A DNA stretch of 55,022 bases from an uncultured Pelagibacteraceae bacterium (GCA_902548405.1 CACCRN010000007.1:1-55022); one strand, 5' to 3'. Positions 24,510 to 33,812 are shown, numbered from the stretch's first letter. Notes: generated from the sequence alone by a model not told the origin. A program made the numbers and translations.

Positions 24510-25952
24510 TTATACCTTTAATGCCATGTGAGTGTATTTAACGTTTAGATAATCTTTGATCGCCATTGATCCACCTTCACGTCCATAACCAGTTTGTTTG
24601 ATACCACCAAAAGGAGCTTCTGCTACAGCAACTGCACCAGTATTAACAGCAACGCAACCAGACTCTAACATTTCAGAACCTCTGTTCGCTTGGTCCATGT
24701 TATTTGTATACAAATAACTACATAAACCAAGGTCATTATTGTTTGCTCTTTCAATGACTTCATCAAATGTTTTAAACGTAAGAACGGGTACAAGAGGACC
24801 AAATGGTTCTTCTCTCATAATCGTAAAATCGTCTTTTACATTATCAAAAACAGTTGGTTCATAAAAATAACCTTTGTTAAAACCTGAAGGTCTTTTTCCT
24901 CCCATTAAAACATTGGCTCCTTCATTTTTTGTTGTCTCAACTAGTTTTTCAATTTCCTCTAATCTTTTTGCAGTTGTCAAAGGACCTAAGATAGTTCCTT
25001 CATCCATACCATTTCCAATTTTTAATTTCTTTGCTCTATCCATAAAAGCTCCAAGAAATTCATCTTTTTTATTTTCTTGTATATAAAATCTGTTTGGAGA
25101 AATACAAACTTGTCCATTGTTTCTGAATTTTGCAGTAATTGCAATATCTGCAACTTTATTCATATCAACATCATCACATACAATAAAAGGTGAATGACCA
25201 CTAAGTTCCATCGTTACTCTTTGAACTTTGTCTGCAGCTTTCTTTAATATTAATTTACCAACTCTTGTTGAGCCTGTGATTGATACTTTTTTAATAATAT
25301 CAGACTCTAATAGTTCATTTGAAATTTCTGCAGGATCGCCAGATAATAAATTAACCACTCCATCAGGAACACCTGCTTCTTTACAGATATTAACTAATTC
25401 CATAACTGCACCAGGTGTAATTACATCTGGTTTACAAATTACAGAGCAACCTGCTGCTAATGCTGTTGAAATTTTTCTTGCAGCTAAAATGATTGGAAAG
25501 TTCCATGGTATTAAAGCAGCCACAACACCTACTGGCTGATAATAAACATGAACTCTTGTGTCAGGAAATCTACTTTGAACTGTTTGACCGTAAATTCTTT
25601 TTGTTTCTTCAGCATTCCACTCAAATATATCCGCTCCTCCACCAACTTCTCCAACTCCTTCAGCAAGAGGTTTACCAACTTCAAGTGTTAACCATTTAGC
25701 AAGAACATCTTTTTTTTCTCTCATTAGATCTGCAATTTTTCTAATTACATATGATCTTTGCCATGGAGTAGTGTTACTCCAAACTTTAAGACCTTTCTCA
25801 GCTGACTTTAATGCTTTTTGTACATCTGCTGAAGATGCTTTTGATGCTTTTCCAATTACTTCCTCAGTTGCAGGGTTGATTACATCATATGTCTCTTTTT
25901 TTTCTGCTTCTTGCCATTTTCCATCAATGAATTGTCCAAATTTGCTATACAT
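24510..25952 (-). CDS. NAD(P)-dependent aldehyde dehydrogenase
   Basis: A 480-residue ALDH of standard length. Visible are VAALIPWNFPI (nucleotide-binding region), the VSITGSTRVGK turn, the general-base Glu in TMELSGHSPFIV near 250-261, the catalytic Cys in RNNGQVCISPNRF near 283-295, and EEPFGPLVPV. It resembles succinate-semialdehyde, glycolaldehyde and 2-ketoglutarate-semialdehyde dehydrogenases rather than CoA-acylating IolA/MmsA. It is the first gene of an operon with the HpcH aldolase and diverges from iolD. It probably oxidises the aldehyde released by the aldolase (inference). Confidence 0.92.
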   Translation of the reverse strand: MYSKFGQFIDGKWQEAEKKETYDVINPATEEVIGKASKASSADVQKALKSAEKGLKVWSNTTPWQRSYVIRKIADLMREKKDVLAKWLTLEVGKPLAEGVGEVGGGADIFEWNAEETKRIYGQTVQSRFPDTRVHVYYQPVGVVAALIPWNFPIILAARKISTALAAGCSVICKPDVITPGAVMELVNICKEAGVPDGVVNLLSGDPAEISNELLESDIIKKVSITGSTRVGKLILKKAADKVQRVTMELSGHSPFIVCDDVDMNKVADIAITAKFRNNGQVCISPNRFYIQENKKDEFLGAFMDRAKKLKIGNGMDEGTILGPLTTAKRLEEIEKLVETTKNEGANVLMGGKRPSGFNKGYFYEPTVFDNVKDDFTIMREEPFGPLVPVLTFKTFDEVIERANNNDLGLCSYLYTNNMDQANRGSEMLESGCVAVNTGAVAVAEAPFGGIKQTGYGREGGSMAIKDYLNVKYTHMALKV

Positions 25953-25981
25953 AATTTTTATTTTTTTTAAGGTTTACTAAG

Positions 25982-26045
25982 TTGGGTTTTTTAATTTATA
26001 AATATAAATATATATAAACATTATACATAAAAAAAATAAACCCAA
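25982..26045. promoter_or_regulatory. spaced inverted repeat in the ALDH/iolD divergent promoter
   Basis: TTGGGTTT (25982-25989) is repeated in inverted orientation as AAACCCAA (26038-26045), immediately before the iolD ATG, flanking about 48 bp of nearly pure AT. The right arm occupies the place where an iolD Shine-Dalgarno would be, and no other ribosome site is apparent. It could be a pair of operator half-sites or a long-range RNA stem; chance is possible. Confidence 0.3.
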
Positions 26046-26047
26046 TT

Positions 26048-27892
26048 ATGAAAAAAATCACTCTTACTTGTGCACATGCAATCGTTAAATATTTAATTGC
26101 CCAAAAAATATTAATTAATGGCAAAAAAGAACCACTCTTTCCTGGTGTCTTTGGAATTTTTGGACATGGAAACGTAGCGTGTTTAGGTCAGGCACTTGAA
26201 GAAAATCAAAAAGAATTACCAACTTATAGAGGCCATCATGAGCAGAATATGGCTTTAACTGGAATAGGTTATGCTAGAGCTAAGAGAAGACAACAAATTT
26301 TTGTTGCTACTTCATCTGTTGGCCCAGGAGCAACAAATATGGTTACTGCAGCAGCAGTAGCGATGAGTAATAGATTACCAATTTTATTTTTACCTGGTGA
26401 CACTTATGCAAATAGAATGCCAGATCCAGTATTGCAACAAGTTGAACATTTTAACAATCCAAGTGTAACTGCAAACGATGCTTTCAAACCAGTTACAAGA
26501 TATTTTGATCGTATAACTAGACCTGAGCAAATAATTCAATCATTTCCTATTGCAGTTCAAACAATGTTAGATCCTGCTGATTGTGGCCCTGCTTGTATTG
26601 CTTTAAGCCAAGATATCCAAGGCCAAACTTTTGATTATCCAGAAGAATTTTTTCAAGAGAAAGTTCATACAATTAGAAGACCAAGACCAGATGAATTTCA
26701 AATTAAAGAGGCAGCTGAAAAAATTAAATCTTCAAAAAATCCAATCATAATATCTGGAGGTGGAGTTTTTTATTCAGATGCAATGGAAGAGTTAAGTCAG
26801 TTTGCAATTAAACACAATATTCCAGTTACACAAACTGTAATGGGTTATTCAACAATGAAGAGAGATCATTCTCATTTTGCAGGTCAAATCGGAGGACTTG
26901 GTGGAAAAAATACAAACTCATTAGCAAAACAAACCGATCTTGCTATTGCAATAGGTACAAAGCTTGCTGATTTTACAACAGGATCATGGGCAAACTTTGA
27001 AAACGAAAATTTCAAATTAGTTTCAATCAATGTATCAAGATATGATGCTAACAAACATTTAGCTCAAGCTGTTGTTGGAGATGCGAAAGTTTCATTAACT
27101 GAACTTTCTCAAGCCTTAGGTGATTGGAAAGCAGGGGAGGATTGGAATAAGAAATCTCAAACAGAACTTAAGTCATGGAATGAACATATAGATAAAGAGA
27201 GTGCTCCAACTAATCAGGAAGTTCCAAGTTATGTCCAAGTAATTGGAGCTATTTATAGAAATTCTGATCCAACTGATATTGCGGTTACAGCTGCAGGAGG
27301 TTTGGTAGGTGAAGTAATTCAAGTATGGAGACCGAGAGAACTTAATACCCATGAAACAGAGTGGGGTTTTAGTTGTATGAGTTATGAAATATCTGGAGCA
27401 TTAGGAATTAAGATGGCTAATCCAGACAAAGAAGTCATCTCATTTGTAGGTGATGGATCTTATTTATTAAATAATACAGATATTTATTCTTCAGTAATTA
27501 CAAAAAATAAATTGATCATCGTTGTTTGTGATAACGGTGGCTTTGCAGTTATAAACCGACTTCAATTATTCAAAGGTGGAAAAGAGTATAACAATTTATT
27601 AAAGAGTTCTAATACTCCAGGTTTAGTAGATGTAGATTTTGCAAAACATGCAGAAAGTATGGGAGCTAAATCTGAACACGTTACTTCAATTTCAGATCTT
27701 GAAGCTGCATTTAAAAGAGCTAAAGCATCTGATGTAACTTATGTCATTTCAATTAAAACTCATGCTTATAAATGGGTAGAAGGATCATCTTTTTGGGATA
27801 GTCCAACTTTAGAAATTCCAACTACTAAAGAAAATGAAGAAGCTTTAAAACTTTATAAAGAAGGAAGAAGCAAGCAAAGACAAGGTATTTAA
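26048..27892 (+). CDS. iolD: IolD, 3D-(3,5/4)-trihydroxycyclohexane-1,2-dione hydrolase
   Basis: A 614-residue thiamin-diphosphate enzyme of the acetolactate-synthase superfamily. IolD-specific features are the N-terminal LTCAHAIVKYLIAQK and VFGIFGHGNVACLGQAL (34-50), and E65 in YRGHHEQNMAL, which activates the cofactor. The central domain carries IISGGGVFYS, and the TPP/Mg site is VGDGSYLLNNTDIY near 467-480. It opens the cyclohexane-dione made by IolE to 5-deoxyglucuronate. It needs thiamin, which the organism may have to import precursors for (see thiV). It is followed after 6 bp by a Gfo/Idh gene. Confidence 0.95.
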   Translation: MKKITLTCAHAIVKYLIAQKILINGKKEPLFPGVFGIFGHGNVACLGQALEENQKELPTYRGHHEQNMALTGIGYARAKRRQQIFVATSSVGPGATNMVTAAAVAMSNRLPILFLPGDTYANRMPDPVLQQVEHFNNPSVTANDAFKPVTRYFDRITRPEQIIQSFPIAVQTMLDPADCGPACIALSQDIQGQTFDYPEEFFQEKVHTIRRPRPDEFQIKEAAEKIKSSKNPIIISGGGVFYSDAMEELSQFAIKHNIPVTQTVMGYSTMKRDHSHFAGQIGGLGGKNTNSLAKQTDLAIAIGTKLADFTTGSWANFENENFKLVSINVSRYDANKHLAQAVVGDAKVSLTELSQALGDWKAGEDWNKKSQTELKSWNEHIDKESAPTNQEVPSYVQVIGAIYRNSDPTDIAVTAAGGLVGEVIQVWRPRELNTHETEWGFSCMSYEISGALGIKMANPDKEVISFVGDGSYLLNNTDIYSSVITKNKLIIVVCDNGGFAVINRLQLFKGGKEYNNLLKSSNTPGLVDVDFAKHAESMGAKSEHVTSISDLEAAFKRAKASDVTYVISIKTHAYKWVEGSSFWDSPTLEIPTTKENEEALKLYKEGRSKQRQGI

Positions 27893-27898
27893 TCCTTT

Positions 27899-29056
27899 AT
27901 GAACAAAGTATTTAAAGTCGGCCTTATCGGATGTGGTCATATTTCAGAGACTTATTTTAGAGCTCAAGAGTATTTTAACAATATCAGGATTGTTAAATGT
28001 GCTGATATAAACATGGAAACAGCAAAGAAGTGCGCAATTCATTACAACATTGAAGCTGTAACTGTTGAAGAACTTCTTAAAGATAAAGAGATTGAAATAA
28101 TATTAAACCTTACAATTCCTGGCGCACATTTTGAAGTTTCAAAAATGGCTTTGGAAAATGGCAAGCATTCTTATGCTGAAAAACCTTTGGCTGTTAACTT
28201 TGAAGATGGAAAAAAATTAGTTGAACTTGCTAAAGAGAAAAATCTTTATATTGGAAATGCACCAGATACTTTTTTGGGTGGGGGCATTCAGAAAACTCGT
28301 GAACTCATTGATAACGGTGTAATCGGTGACATTAAATTAGGTAATGCTATTTTTGCTTTCCCTGGAGTGCAATCTTATCATCCAAACCCAGAACCTTGGT
28401 TTGCTGAAAATGAAGGGGGTCCCGTAATAGATATGGGTCCATATTATCTTACGGCATTAGTAAATTTAATTGGTCCAGCAAAACAAGTACAAGGAAGATG
28501 TACAAAAGTTTTTGAAGAAAGAGAAATTGGGATAGGCCCAAAAAAAGGTCAAAAATTTAAAGTAGAAACTCCAACAACTTATCTTGCAACTATACAATTT
28601 GAAAATGATTGCATTATACAAATTACTTTATCTTTTGATGTGGTTGCTCATCAAAGAAACCACATAGAGCTATATGGTAACAAAGGATCAATTATTGTTC
28701 CTGATCCAAATATGTTTGGTGGATCAGCTTTTGTTTCAGTGACTGCTGGCGGTAATTGGGGTGAGCACAAAACAGATATGATGCCTTTAGGAAAAATTAA
28801 CATTAAAAGTCAAAGCTCAAGAGCAAATGAATCTCCAACAAATGCAAATTATAGAGGAGCTGGTCTATCTGAGATGGCTTATGCAATTGAGAACAATTTA
28901 GAACATAGATGTAATGGTGAGCTTTCTTTGCATGTTTTAGATATCATAGACTCAACTATGAGAGCGTCTCAAACAGGTATTCCACAAGAAATAAAGACTA
29001 CTTGCAAAAAACCTAAACCATTTACGTTAGAGGAAATAAAAAAAATTATGAATTAA
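27899..29056 (+). CDS. Gfo/Idh/MocA-family oxidoreductase linked to iolD
   Basis: A 385-residue dehydrogenase with Rossmann motif LIGCGHISETY near residues 8-18, AEKPLAVNFEDG with the catalytic lysine near 93-104, and GGPVIDMGPYYLTAL, where tyrosine stands near the usual catalytic histidine position. It is longer than IolG. It is cotranscribed with iolD (6-bp gap) and followed by a 2-hydroxyacid dehydrogenase after 11 bp. It probably oxidises a cyclitol isomer or an intermediate; the substrate is not evident. Confidence 0.87.
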   Translation: MNKVFKVGLIGCGHISETYFRAQEYFNNIRIVKCADINMETAKKCAIHYNIEAVTVEELLKDKEIEIILNLTIPGAHFEVSKMALENGKHSYAEKPLAVNFEDGKKLVELAKEKNLYIGNAPDTFLGGGIQKTRELIDNGVIGDIKLGNAIFAFPGVQSYHPNPEPWFAENEGGPVIDMGPYYLTALVNLIGPAKQVQGRCTKVFEEREIGIGPKKGQKFKVETPTTYLATIQFENDCIIQITLSFDVVAHQRNHIELYGNKGSIIVPDPNMFGGSAFVSVTAGGNWGEHKTDMMPLGKINIKSQSSRANESPTNANYRGAGLSEMAYAIENNLEHRCNGELSLHVLDIIDSTMRASQTGIPQEIKTTCKKPKPFTLEEIKKIMN

Positions 29057-29067
29057 TTTTTTAACTT

Positions 29068-30090
29068 ATGAAAAAATTAATTGTAATTTCAGATCCTTTC
29101 CCAAGAACTTTAGATCTAATTTTCACAAAAAAAAAACTAAAAGAACTTAAAACTAAATACTCACTTATTTTAGCACCAAGTAAAAACAAAAAAAAATTTT
29201 ATGAAAGCAATATTCACAAAGCTTCATTTATAATGGGTCAACCCGATCTAGATAAAAAACTTTTATCCAAAGCAATTAAATTAAAAGCAATTGTAAATGT
29301 TGAAAGTAATTTTATGAACAATGTTGATTACAAATATTGTCATAAAAGAGGTATTCATGTGATTGCTACTTCTCCTGTTTTTTCTAAACCTGTAGCTGAG
29401 ATAGCATTAGGAATGACATTATCCTTACTAAGAAATATTCATGAAGCGCATTTCGATTTTCTAAAAGGTAAAGAGAAATATGGCCTAGAAAGTAATCTTA
29501 AAGCATCAATGTTGTCAGGGAAAAAAATTGGTTTATTAGGGTTTGGTGATTTAGCAAAATCTCTTTATCCACTGCTTTTACCATTTACAAAAGATATCTC
29601 TGTTTATGATCCATGGCTTCCAAAAAATGTAATCAAAAAATATGGATTTCAGCCGATTAATTTAACAGATATGTTTTCAAAATGTGAAGTAATTTATGTT
29701 TTGGCAGCTGTGACAACTGAAAATAAAAATTTAATTGATAAAAAATTGTTAAACAGAATGAAGCCAAATACTCTATTTATTTTAATGAGTAGAGCAGCAG
29801 TTGTTAATTTTAAAGATTTAGTTACTAGATTAAAAAAAGGAGATATTTATGTGGCCACTGATGTATTTCCAGAAGAGCCTGTAAGAAAAAATGATCCTAT
29901 AAGAAAAGTAAAAAATATTTTATTTTCAGCTCATAGAGCCGGTGCATTAAAGGAGGCTTTTTTTGACATGGGAAATATAGTTCTTAAAGATATGGATTTA
30001 ATTTTAAAAAATCAAAAACCAAAATATTGTAAAAAAGCACAATTAAAAACAGTTGAATTGTTAAGCTCCAAACCTGTCAGTGTTAACTAA
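29068..30090 (+). CDS. D-isomer-specific 2-hydroxyacid dehydrogenase
   Basis: A 340-residue NAD-dependent 2-hydroxyacid dehydrogenase, more diverged than the two others in the window. Visible are LLGFGDLAKSLYPLL for NAD binding, LMSRAAVVNFKDL for the substrate arginine region, the DVFPEEPV block with the family glutamate, and FSAHRAGALKEAF with the catalytic histidine. It ends the iolD operon; a 113-bp gap separates it from the ABC binding protein. The product could be a sugar-acid or hydroxypyruvate-type compound. Confidence 0.85.
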   Translation: MKKLIVISDPFPRTLDLIFTKKKLKELKTKYSLILAPSKNKKKFYESNIHKASFIMGQPDLDKKLLSKAIKLKAIVNVESNFMNNVDYKYCHKRGIHVIATSPVFSKPVAEIALGMTLSLLRNIHEAHFDFLKGKEKYGLESNLKASMLSGKKIGLLGFGDLAKSLYPLLLPFTKDISVYDPWLPKNVIKKYGFQPINLTDMFSKCEVIYVLAAVTTENKNLIDKKLLNRMKPNTLFILMSRAAVVNFKDLVTRLKKGDIYVATDVFPEEPVRKNDPIRKVKNILFSAHRAGALKEAFFDMGNIVLKDMDLILKNQKPKYCKKAQLKTVELLSSKPVSVN

Positions 30091-30203
30091 ATTTAAAAAT
30101 TATTTGTTTGACAATTTATTCAACTTTTAGTTGTGAGCGTTTTTTTTTGTTGCTAATCATTTCCAATTACATTTAACTCTTAATAAATAAAAGGGAGATA
30201 TAT

Positions 30204-31229
30204 ATGAAAAAACTAACGTTAACTCTCGCTTCAATGATTTTAAGTGGTCTATTTTTTGTGACTACTTCAGCGAATGCTGCAATTGAAGCTTGTTTGATTA
30301 CTAAGACGGATATCAATCCATTTTTCGTAAAAATGAAAGAAGGTGCTGAGGCTCGTGCTAATGAGTTAGGTGTAAAATTATCATTTTTTGCTGGAAAAAT
30401 TGATGGTGACCATGAAACTCAAGTAAGAGCTGTTGAAACTTGTATAGCATCTGGTGCAAAAGGAATTTTAATTGCTGCATCTGATACTAAAGCAATAGTT
30501 CCAGTTTTAAAAAACGCACAAGATAACGGTCTATTAGTTATTGCGCTTGATACACCTTTAGAACCAATCACAGCTGCAGACTCTACTTTTGCTACTGATA
30601 ACTTTGAAGCTGGTAGACTAGGTGGTGCTTGGGTTGCTGCAAAATTAGGAGCAAATGCTGCTAATGCAAAAATTGCAATGTTAGATCTTAATGAAAGTCA
30701 ACCATCTGTTGGTGTTTTAAGAGACCAAGGTTTCCTAAACGGATTTGGTATTGATACCAAAGACGTTTCAAGATGGGGAGACGAAGATGATCCAAGAATC
30801 ATTTGTAATGAAGTTACAAATGGTAACGAAGAAGGTGGAAGAACAGCAATGGAAAAATGTCTTCAGAAAGATAGAGACATTAATGTAGTATATACAATTA
30901 ACGAACCAGCAGCTGTTGGTGCTTATGAAGCTTTAAAAGCAGCGGGCAAAGCAGATGGAAGTGTATTAATTGCTTCTGTTGATGGTGGATGTCCAGGTGT
31001 AGCTGATGTTAAAAAAGGTATAATTGGAGCTACATCACAACAATATCCTCTTTTAATGGCTTCTTTAGGTGTTGAGGCTATTAAAGCTTGGGCAGAAAAT
31101 GGAACTAAACCTGAGAACTCTCCAGGATTAAAGTTTTTTAATACTGGTGTAAATTTAGTTACAGATGATGCTGCAAGTGGCGTTCCTTCAATAAGTGTTA
31201 AAGAAGGAATGGACAGATGTTGGGGATAA
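30204..31229 (+). CDS. frcB: FrcB-like periplasmic sugar-binding protein of an ABC importer
   Basis: A 341-residue type I (ribose-class) binding protein with a signal peptide (1-25, ending SANA/A). Strong resemblance to rhizobial FrcB is visible in [20 protein letters not shown] (29-48), [54 protein letters not shown] and SVDGGCPG near the C-terminus, ending in DRCWG. FrcB binds fructose, ribose and mannose. A strong ribosome site (AAAAGGGAGA) precedes the ATG. It heads binding protein-permease-ATPase order, with an FrcK-like kinase nearby. The exact ligand is inferred. Confidence 0.9.
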   Translation: MKKLTLTLASMILSGLFFVTTSANAAIEACLITKTDINPFFVKMKEGAEARANELGVKLSFFAGKIDGDHETQVRAVETCIASGAKGILIAASDTKAIVPVLKNAQDNGLLVIALDTPLEPITAADSTFATDNFEAGRLGGAWVAAKLGANAANAKIAMLDLNESQPSVGVLRDQGFLNGFGIDTKDVSRWGDEDDPRIICNEVTNGNEEGGRTAMEKCLQKDRDINVVYTINEPAAVGAYEALKAAGKADGSVLIASVDGGCPGVADVKKGIIGATSQQYPLLMASLGVEAIKAWAENGTKPENSPGLKFFNTGVNLVTDDAASGVPSISVKEGMDRCWG

Positions 31230-31245
31230 TCCAATAACTTTTCAT

Positions 31246-31278
31246 TTTATCAGGGCAGAATATTTCTGCCCTGATAAA
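31246..31278 (+). terminator. perfect 15-bp hairpin between binding protein and permease genes
   Basis: TTTATCAGGGCAGAA pairs perfectly with TTCTGCCCTGATAAA across a 3-base loop (TAT), 16 bp after the binding-protein stop. There is no poly-T run, so it is more likely an mRNA-stabilising or processing hairpin or a weak attenuator than a full terminator. It should favour binding-protein mRNA over the downstream membrane genes. Confidence 0.7.
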
Positions 31279-31320
31279 CTTGACTTTAAATTCTGTAATT
31301 ATTAATTTTATTTTTTATTC

Positions 31321-32415
31321 ATGAGCAAAATATCTGATGACATATCAAAAGATTTAAAAGATCAGCCAAAGTTTACATCAGATATAGGTGACAAGGCTCA
31401 AGACCACCATACATTTGATATTGGTGAGCAAACGTTTTTAAAAAAACTTCAACATTTTCTACATGGTAATCCAACTATTGTTCCAGTAATTATTTTAATT
31501 TTAAGCGTAATTGCCTTTGGATTTATAGCTGGAGGAAAATTCTTTTCTGCATTTAATTTATCTTTGATTGTTCAACAGGTAACAATTGTTGGAATTTTAG
31601 CTGCCGCACAAACACTGATCATTTTAACTGCTGGAATTGATTTAAGTGTTGCTGCAATGATGGTTCTTGCATCAGTCGTTATGGGAAAACTTTCAATTGA
31701 TTTTGGGATGCCTACTTTACCTGCAATTGCAATAGGTATGATTTCAGGAGTTGTGACTGGTGCTATAAATGGTTTATTAGTAACAAGATTAAAATTACCT
31801 CCATTTATTGTTACTCTTGGAACTTGGAATATATTTTTTGCATTAGTTATTTTTTTTACTGGTTCTCAATCTATAAGAAGTTCAGTAATTGAAGAGAATG
31901 CACCTTTATTACATTTTTGGGGTGAAAGAATAAATCTTGGAGGTTTCGTATTTACTTACGGTGCTTTCTTGATGATCGCTATATTTGTTTTCTTATGGTT
32001 TATGCTCAATAAGACTGCATGGGGAAGACATGTCTATGCAATTGGAGATGATAAAGATGCTGCAGAGCTGTCTGGTATTAGAACAGATAGAATGCTTGTA
32101 TCAATTTATGCTGTTGCAGGATTAGTTATTGCTATAGGAGCATGGGTTTCAATAGGAAGAGTCGGATCAGTTTCACCAACAAGTTTTTATGAAGGAAATC
32201 TAGACTCTATTACAGCAGTTGTAATAGGTGGTACTTCACTGTTTGGTGGAAGAGGAACTATTATTGGATCTTTATTTGGAGCATTAATTGTAGGTGTATT
32301 TAGTTCTGGTTTGTCAATTGCTGGATTAGATGTTTTATGGCAAAGGTTCGCGCTTGGTTGCTTGATCATTATTGCTGTTGGTATAGATCAATGGATTAGG
32401 AAGGTATCAAATTAA
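31321..32415 (+). CDS. frcC: FrcC-like sugar ABC transporter permease
   Basis: A 364-residue permease of the RbsC/FrcC family. About 48 hydrophilic N-terminal residues precede eight to ten membrane segments. Conserved family blocks are LTAGIDLSVAAMMVLASVV near residues 102-120, KLPPFIVTLGTWNIFF, the cytoplasmic coupling loop GRHVYAIGDDKDAAELSGIRTDR, and SITAVVIGGTSLFGGRGTIIGSLFGA. It forms the membrane channel with the ATPase encoded next, whose start overlaps its stop. Length is normal. Confidence 0.92.
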   Translation: MSKISDDISKDLKDQPKFTSDIGDKAQDHHTFDIGEQTFLKKLQHFLHGNPTIVPVIILILSVIAFGFIAGGKFFSAFNLSLIVQQVTIVGILAAAQTLIILTAGIDLSVAAMMVLASVVMGKLSIDFGMPTLPAIAIGMISGVVTGAINGLLVTRLKLPPFIVTLGTWNIFFALVIFFTGSQSIRSSVIEENAPLLHFWGERINLGGFVFTYGAFLMIAIFVFLWFMLNKTAWGRHVYAIGDDKDAAELSGIRTDRMLVSIYAVAGLVIAIGAWVSIGRVGSVSPTSFYEGNLDSITAVVIGGTSLFGGRGTIIGSLFGALIVGVFSSGLSIAGLDVLWQRFALGCLIIIAVGIDQWIRKVSN

Positions 32416-33179
32416 TGAAACCTGTTCTTGTTGCAAAAAATTTATCAAAAAAATATGGAAGAGTTGTTGCTTTGGATAGTGCTGATCTGGAGCTTTATCC
32501 TGGAGAGGTGTTAGGAGTTATTGGAGACAATGGCGCTGGTAAATCAACTTTAATTAAAGTTTTATGTGGAGCAGTAATACCTGATAGTGGCGAAATACTT
32601 TTAGATGGAGAGAATGTAACTTTTACTTCTCCTATTGAGGCAAGAAAACTAGGTATAGAAACCGTTTATCAAAACTTAGCTCTATCTCCAGCTTTATCAA
32701 TTACTGATAATATGTTTCTGGGGAGAGAAATTAGAAAAAAAGGTTTTCTAGGAAAATTTTTAAGATTTTTGGATAAAAAAGCTATGGCTGATGAAGCTAG
32801 AAAACGTCTTTCTGATCTAGGATTGTTAACAATTCAGAATATTGATCAATTAGTAGAAACTTTATCAGGAGGTCAAAGACAAGGTGTAGCTGTAGCTAGA
32901 GCAACATCATTTGGAACTAAAGTAGTAATTATGGATGAGCCAACAGCTGCCTTAGGTGTTAAAGAAAGCAGAAGGGTTCTTGAGTTAATAGGTGAGGTAA
33001 GAGCACGTAAAATTCCTATTATATTAATTTCTCACAATATGCCTCATGTCTTTGAGGTAGCTGACAGAATTCATATTCATCGACTAGGAACTAGATTATG
33101 TGTTATTGATCCAAAAAAATATGAAATGTCAGATGCTGTTGCATTCATGACTGGAGCTAAAGAACCGCCGAAAGTTTAA
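32415..33179 (+). CDS. frcA: FrcA-like sugar ABC transporter ATPase (single domain)
   Basis: A 254-residue ABC ATPase. Walker A is GDNGAGKSTL near residues 37-46, the signature LSGGQRQGVAVARA near 153-166, and Walker B VVIMDEPTAAL near 173-183, with a switch histidine in LISHNMPH. Unlike RbsA/MglA it has only one nucleotide-binding domain, as in FrcA. It energises the adjacent permease. Its TAA overlaps the stop codon of the convergent kinase gene in a shared TTAA. Confidence 0.93.
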   Translation: MKPVLVAKNLSKKYGRVVALDSADLELYPGEVLGVIGDNGAGKSTLIKVLCGAVIPDSGEILLDGENVTFTSPIEARKLGIETVYQNLALSPALSITDNMFLGREIRKKGFLGKFLRFLDKKAMADEARKRLSDLGLLTIQNIDQLVETLSGGQRQGVAVARATSFGTKVVIMDEPTAALGVKESRRVLELIGEVRARKIPIILISHNMPHVFEVADRIHIHRLGTRLCVIDPKKYEMSDAVAFMTGAKEPPKV

Positions 33180-33802
33180 TTAATTAAAGTGTAGTCTGCT
33201 TCAATACTATTTTTCAAAACATTTAATCCGTTCGGGAGATCGTTTTCATATACTTTTTTATGAATTTCTTCTTTAGGTAAATTAAAATTTTCCCAACGCT
33301 TTATAAGCCTTTCTTCTCTAATTTTTTCTTCACAATCAATTATGATTTTAGATTGAAAATAATTATGTAATTTTTTCCAAGGTTCAGAATTTAGAAGAAG
33401 ATAATTTCCTTCAACTATTATAACTCTTGTTTTTTTTGAAATTATAACCGCTGATGATTTAGATAATTCTAAAGAACGATCGAAAATTGGGACAATAACT
33501 TCATCTTCATCATTTAATCTATTTAAAAAATTTTTTAAACCCATAACATCAAAGGTTTCAGAAGATCCTTTTTTGGATAGTAAACCTTTATTTTCTAAAA
33601 TATCATTATCATAATGAAACGCATCCATCTGAAGAATATTTGATGGATATCCTTTTAGATTTAAATCTTTTGTTATCTTTTCAGAAACAGTAGTTTTCCC
33701 CGAAGCAGGAGGTCCTGCTAAAGCTATAAAATATCTATTTTTTATATTATCTAATTTTTTTATTAAATCGCTGATAAGTTCTTCATAGCTTAATCTTTTC
33801 AT
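33176..33802 (-). CDS. FrcK-like P-loop kinase of the uridine kinase/phosphoribulokinase type
   Basis: About 208 residues. Walker A GPPASGKTTVSEK lies near residues 31-43, then QMDAFHYDND, VPIFDRSLELS and the VIIVEGNYLLLNSEPW block typical of the PRK/uridine-kinase and FrcK group. I chose the ATG at 33802; a longer frame would overlap xylB. In rhizobia frcK follows frcBCA; here it is convergent with the ATPase gene but still adjacent, supporting a role in phosphorylating the imported sugar. A pantothenate- or uridine-kinase-like activity cannot be excluded. Confidence 0.82.
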   Translation of the reverse strand: MKRLSYEELISDLIKKLDNIKNRYFIALAGPPASGKTTVSEKITKDLNLKGYPSNILQMDAFHYDNDILENKGLLSKKGSSETFDVMGLKNFLNRLNDEDEVIVPIFDRSLELSKSSAVIISKKTRVIIVEGNYLLLNSEPWKKLHNYFQSKIIIDCEEKIREERLIKRWENFNLPKEEIHKKVYENDLPNGLNVLKNSIEADYTLIN

Positions 33803-33812
33803 AATTATAATT

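Noticed and set aside
30108..30136. A TTGACA -35-like box upstream of the FrcB-like gene
   Set aside because: At 17 bp downstream the sequence is TTGTGA, a poor -10, so a standard promoter call is not supported, although some promoter must lie in this 113-bp gap.
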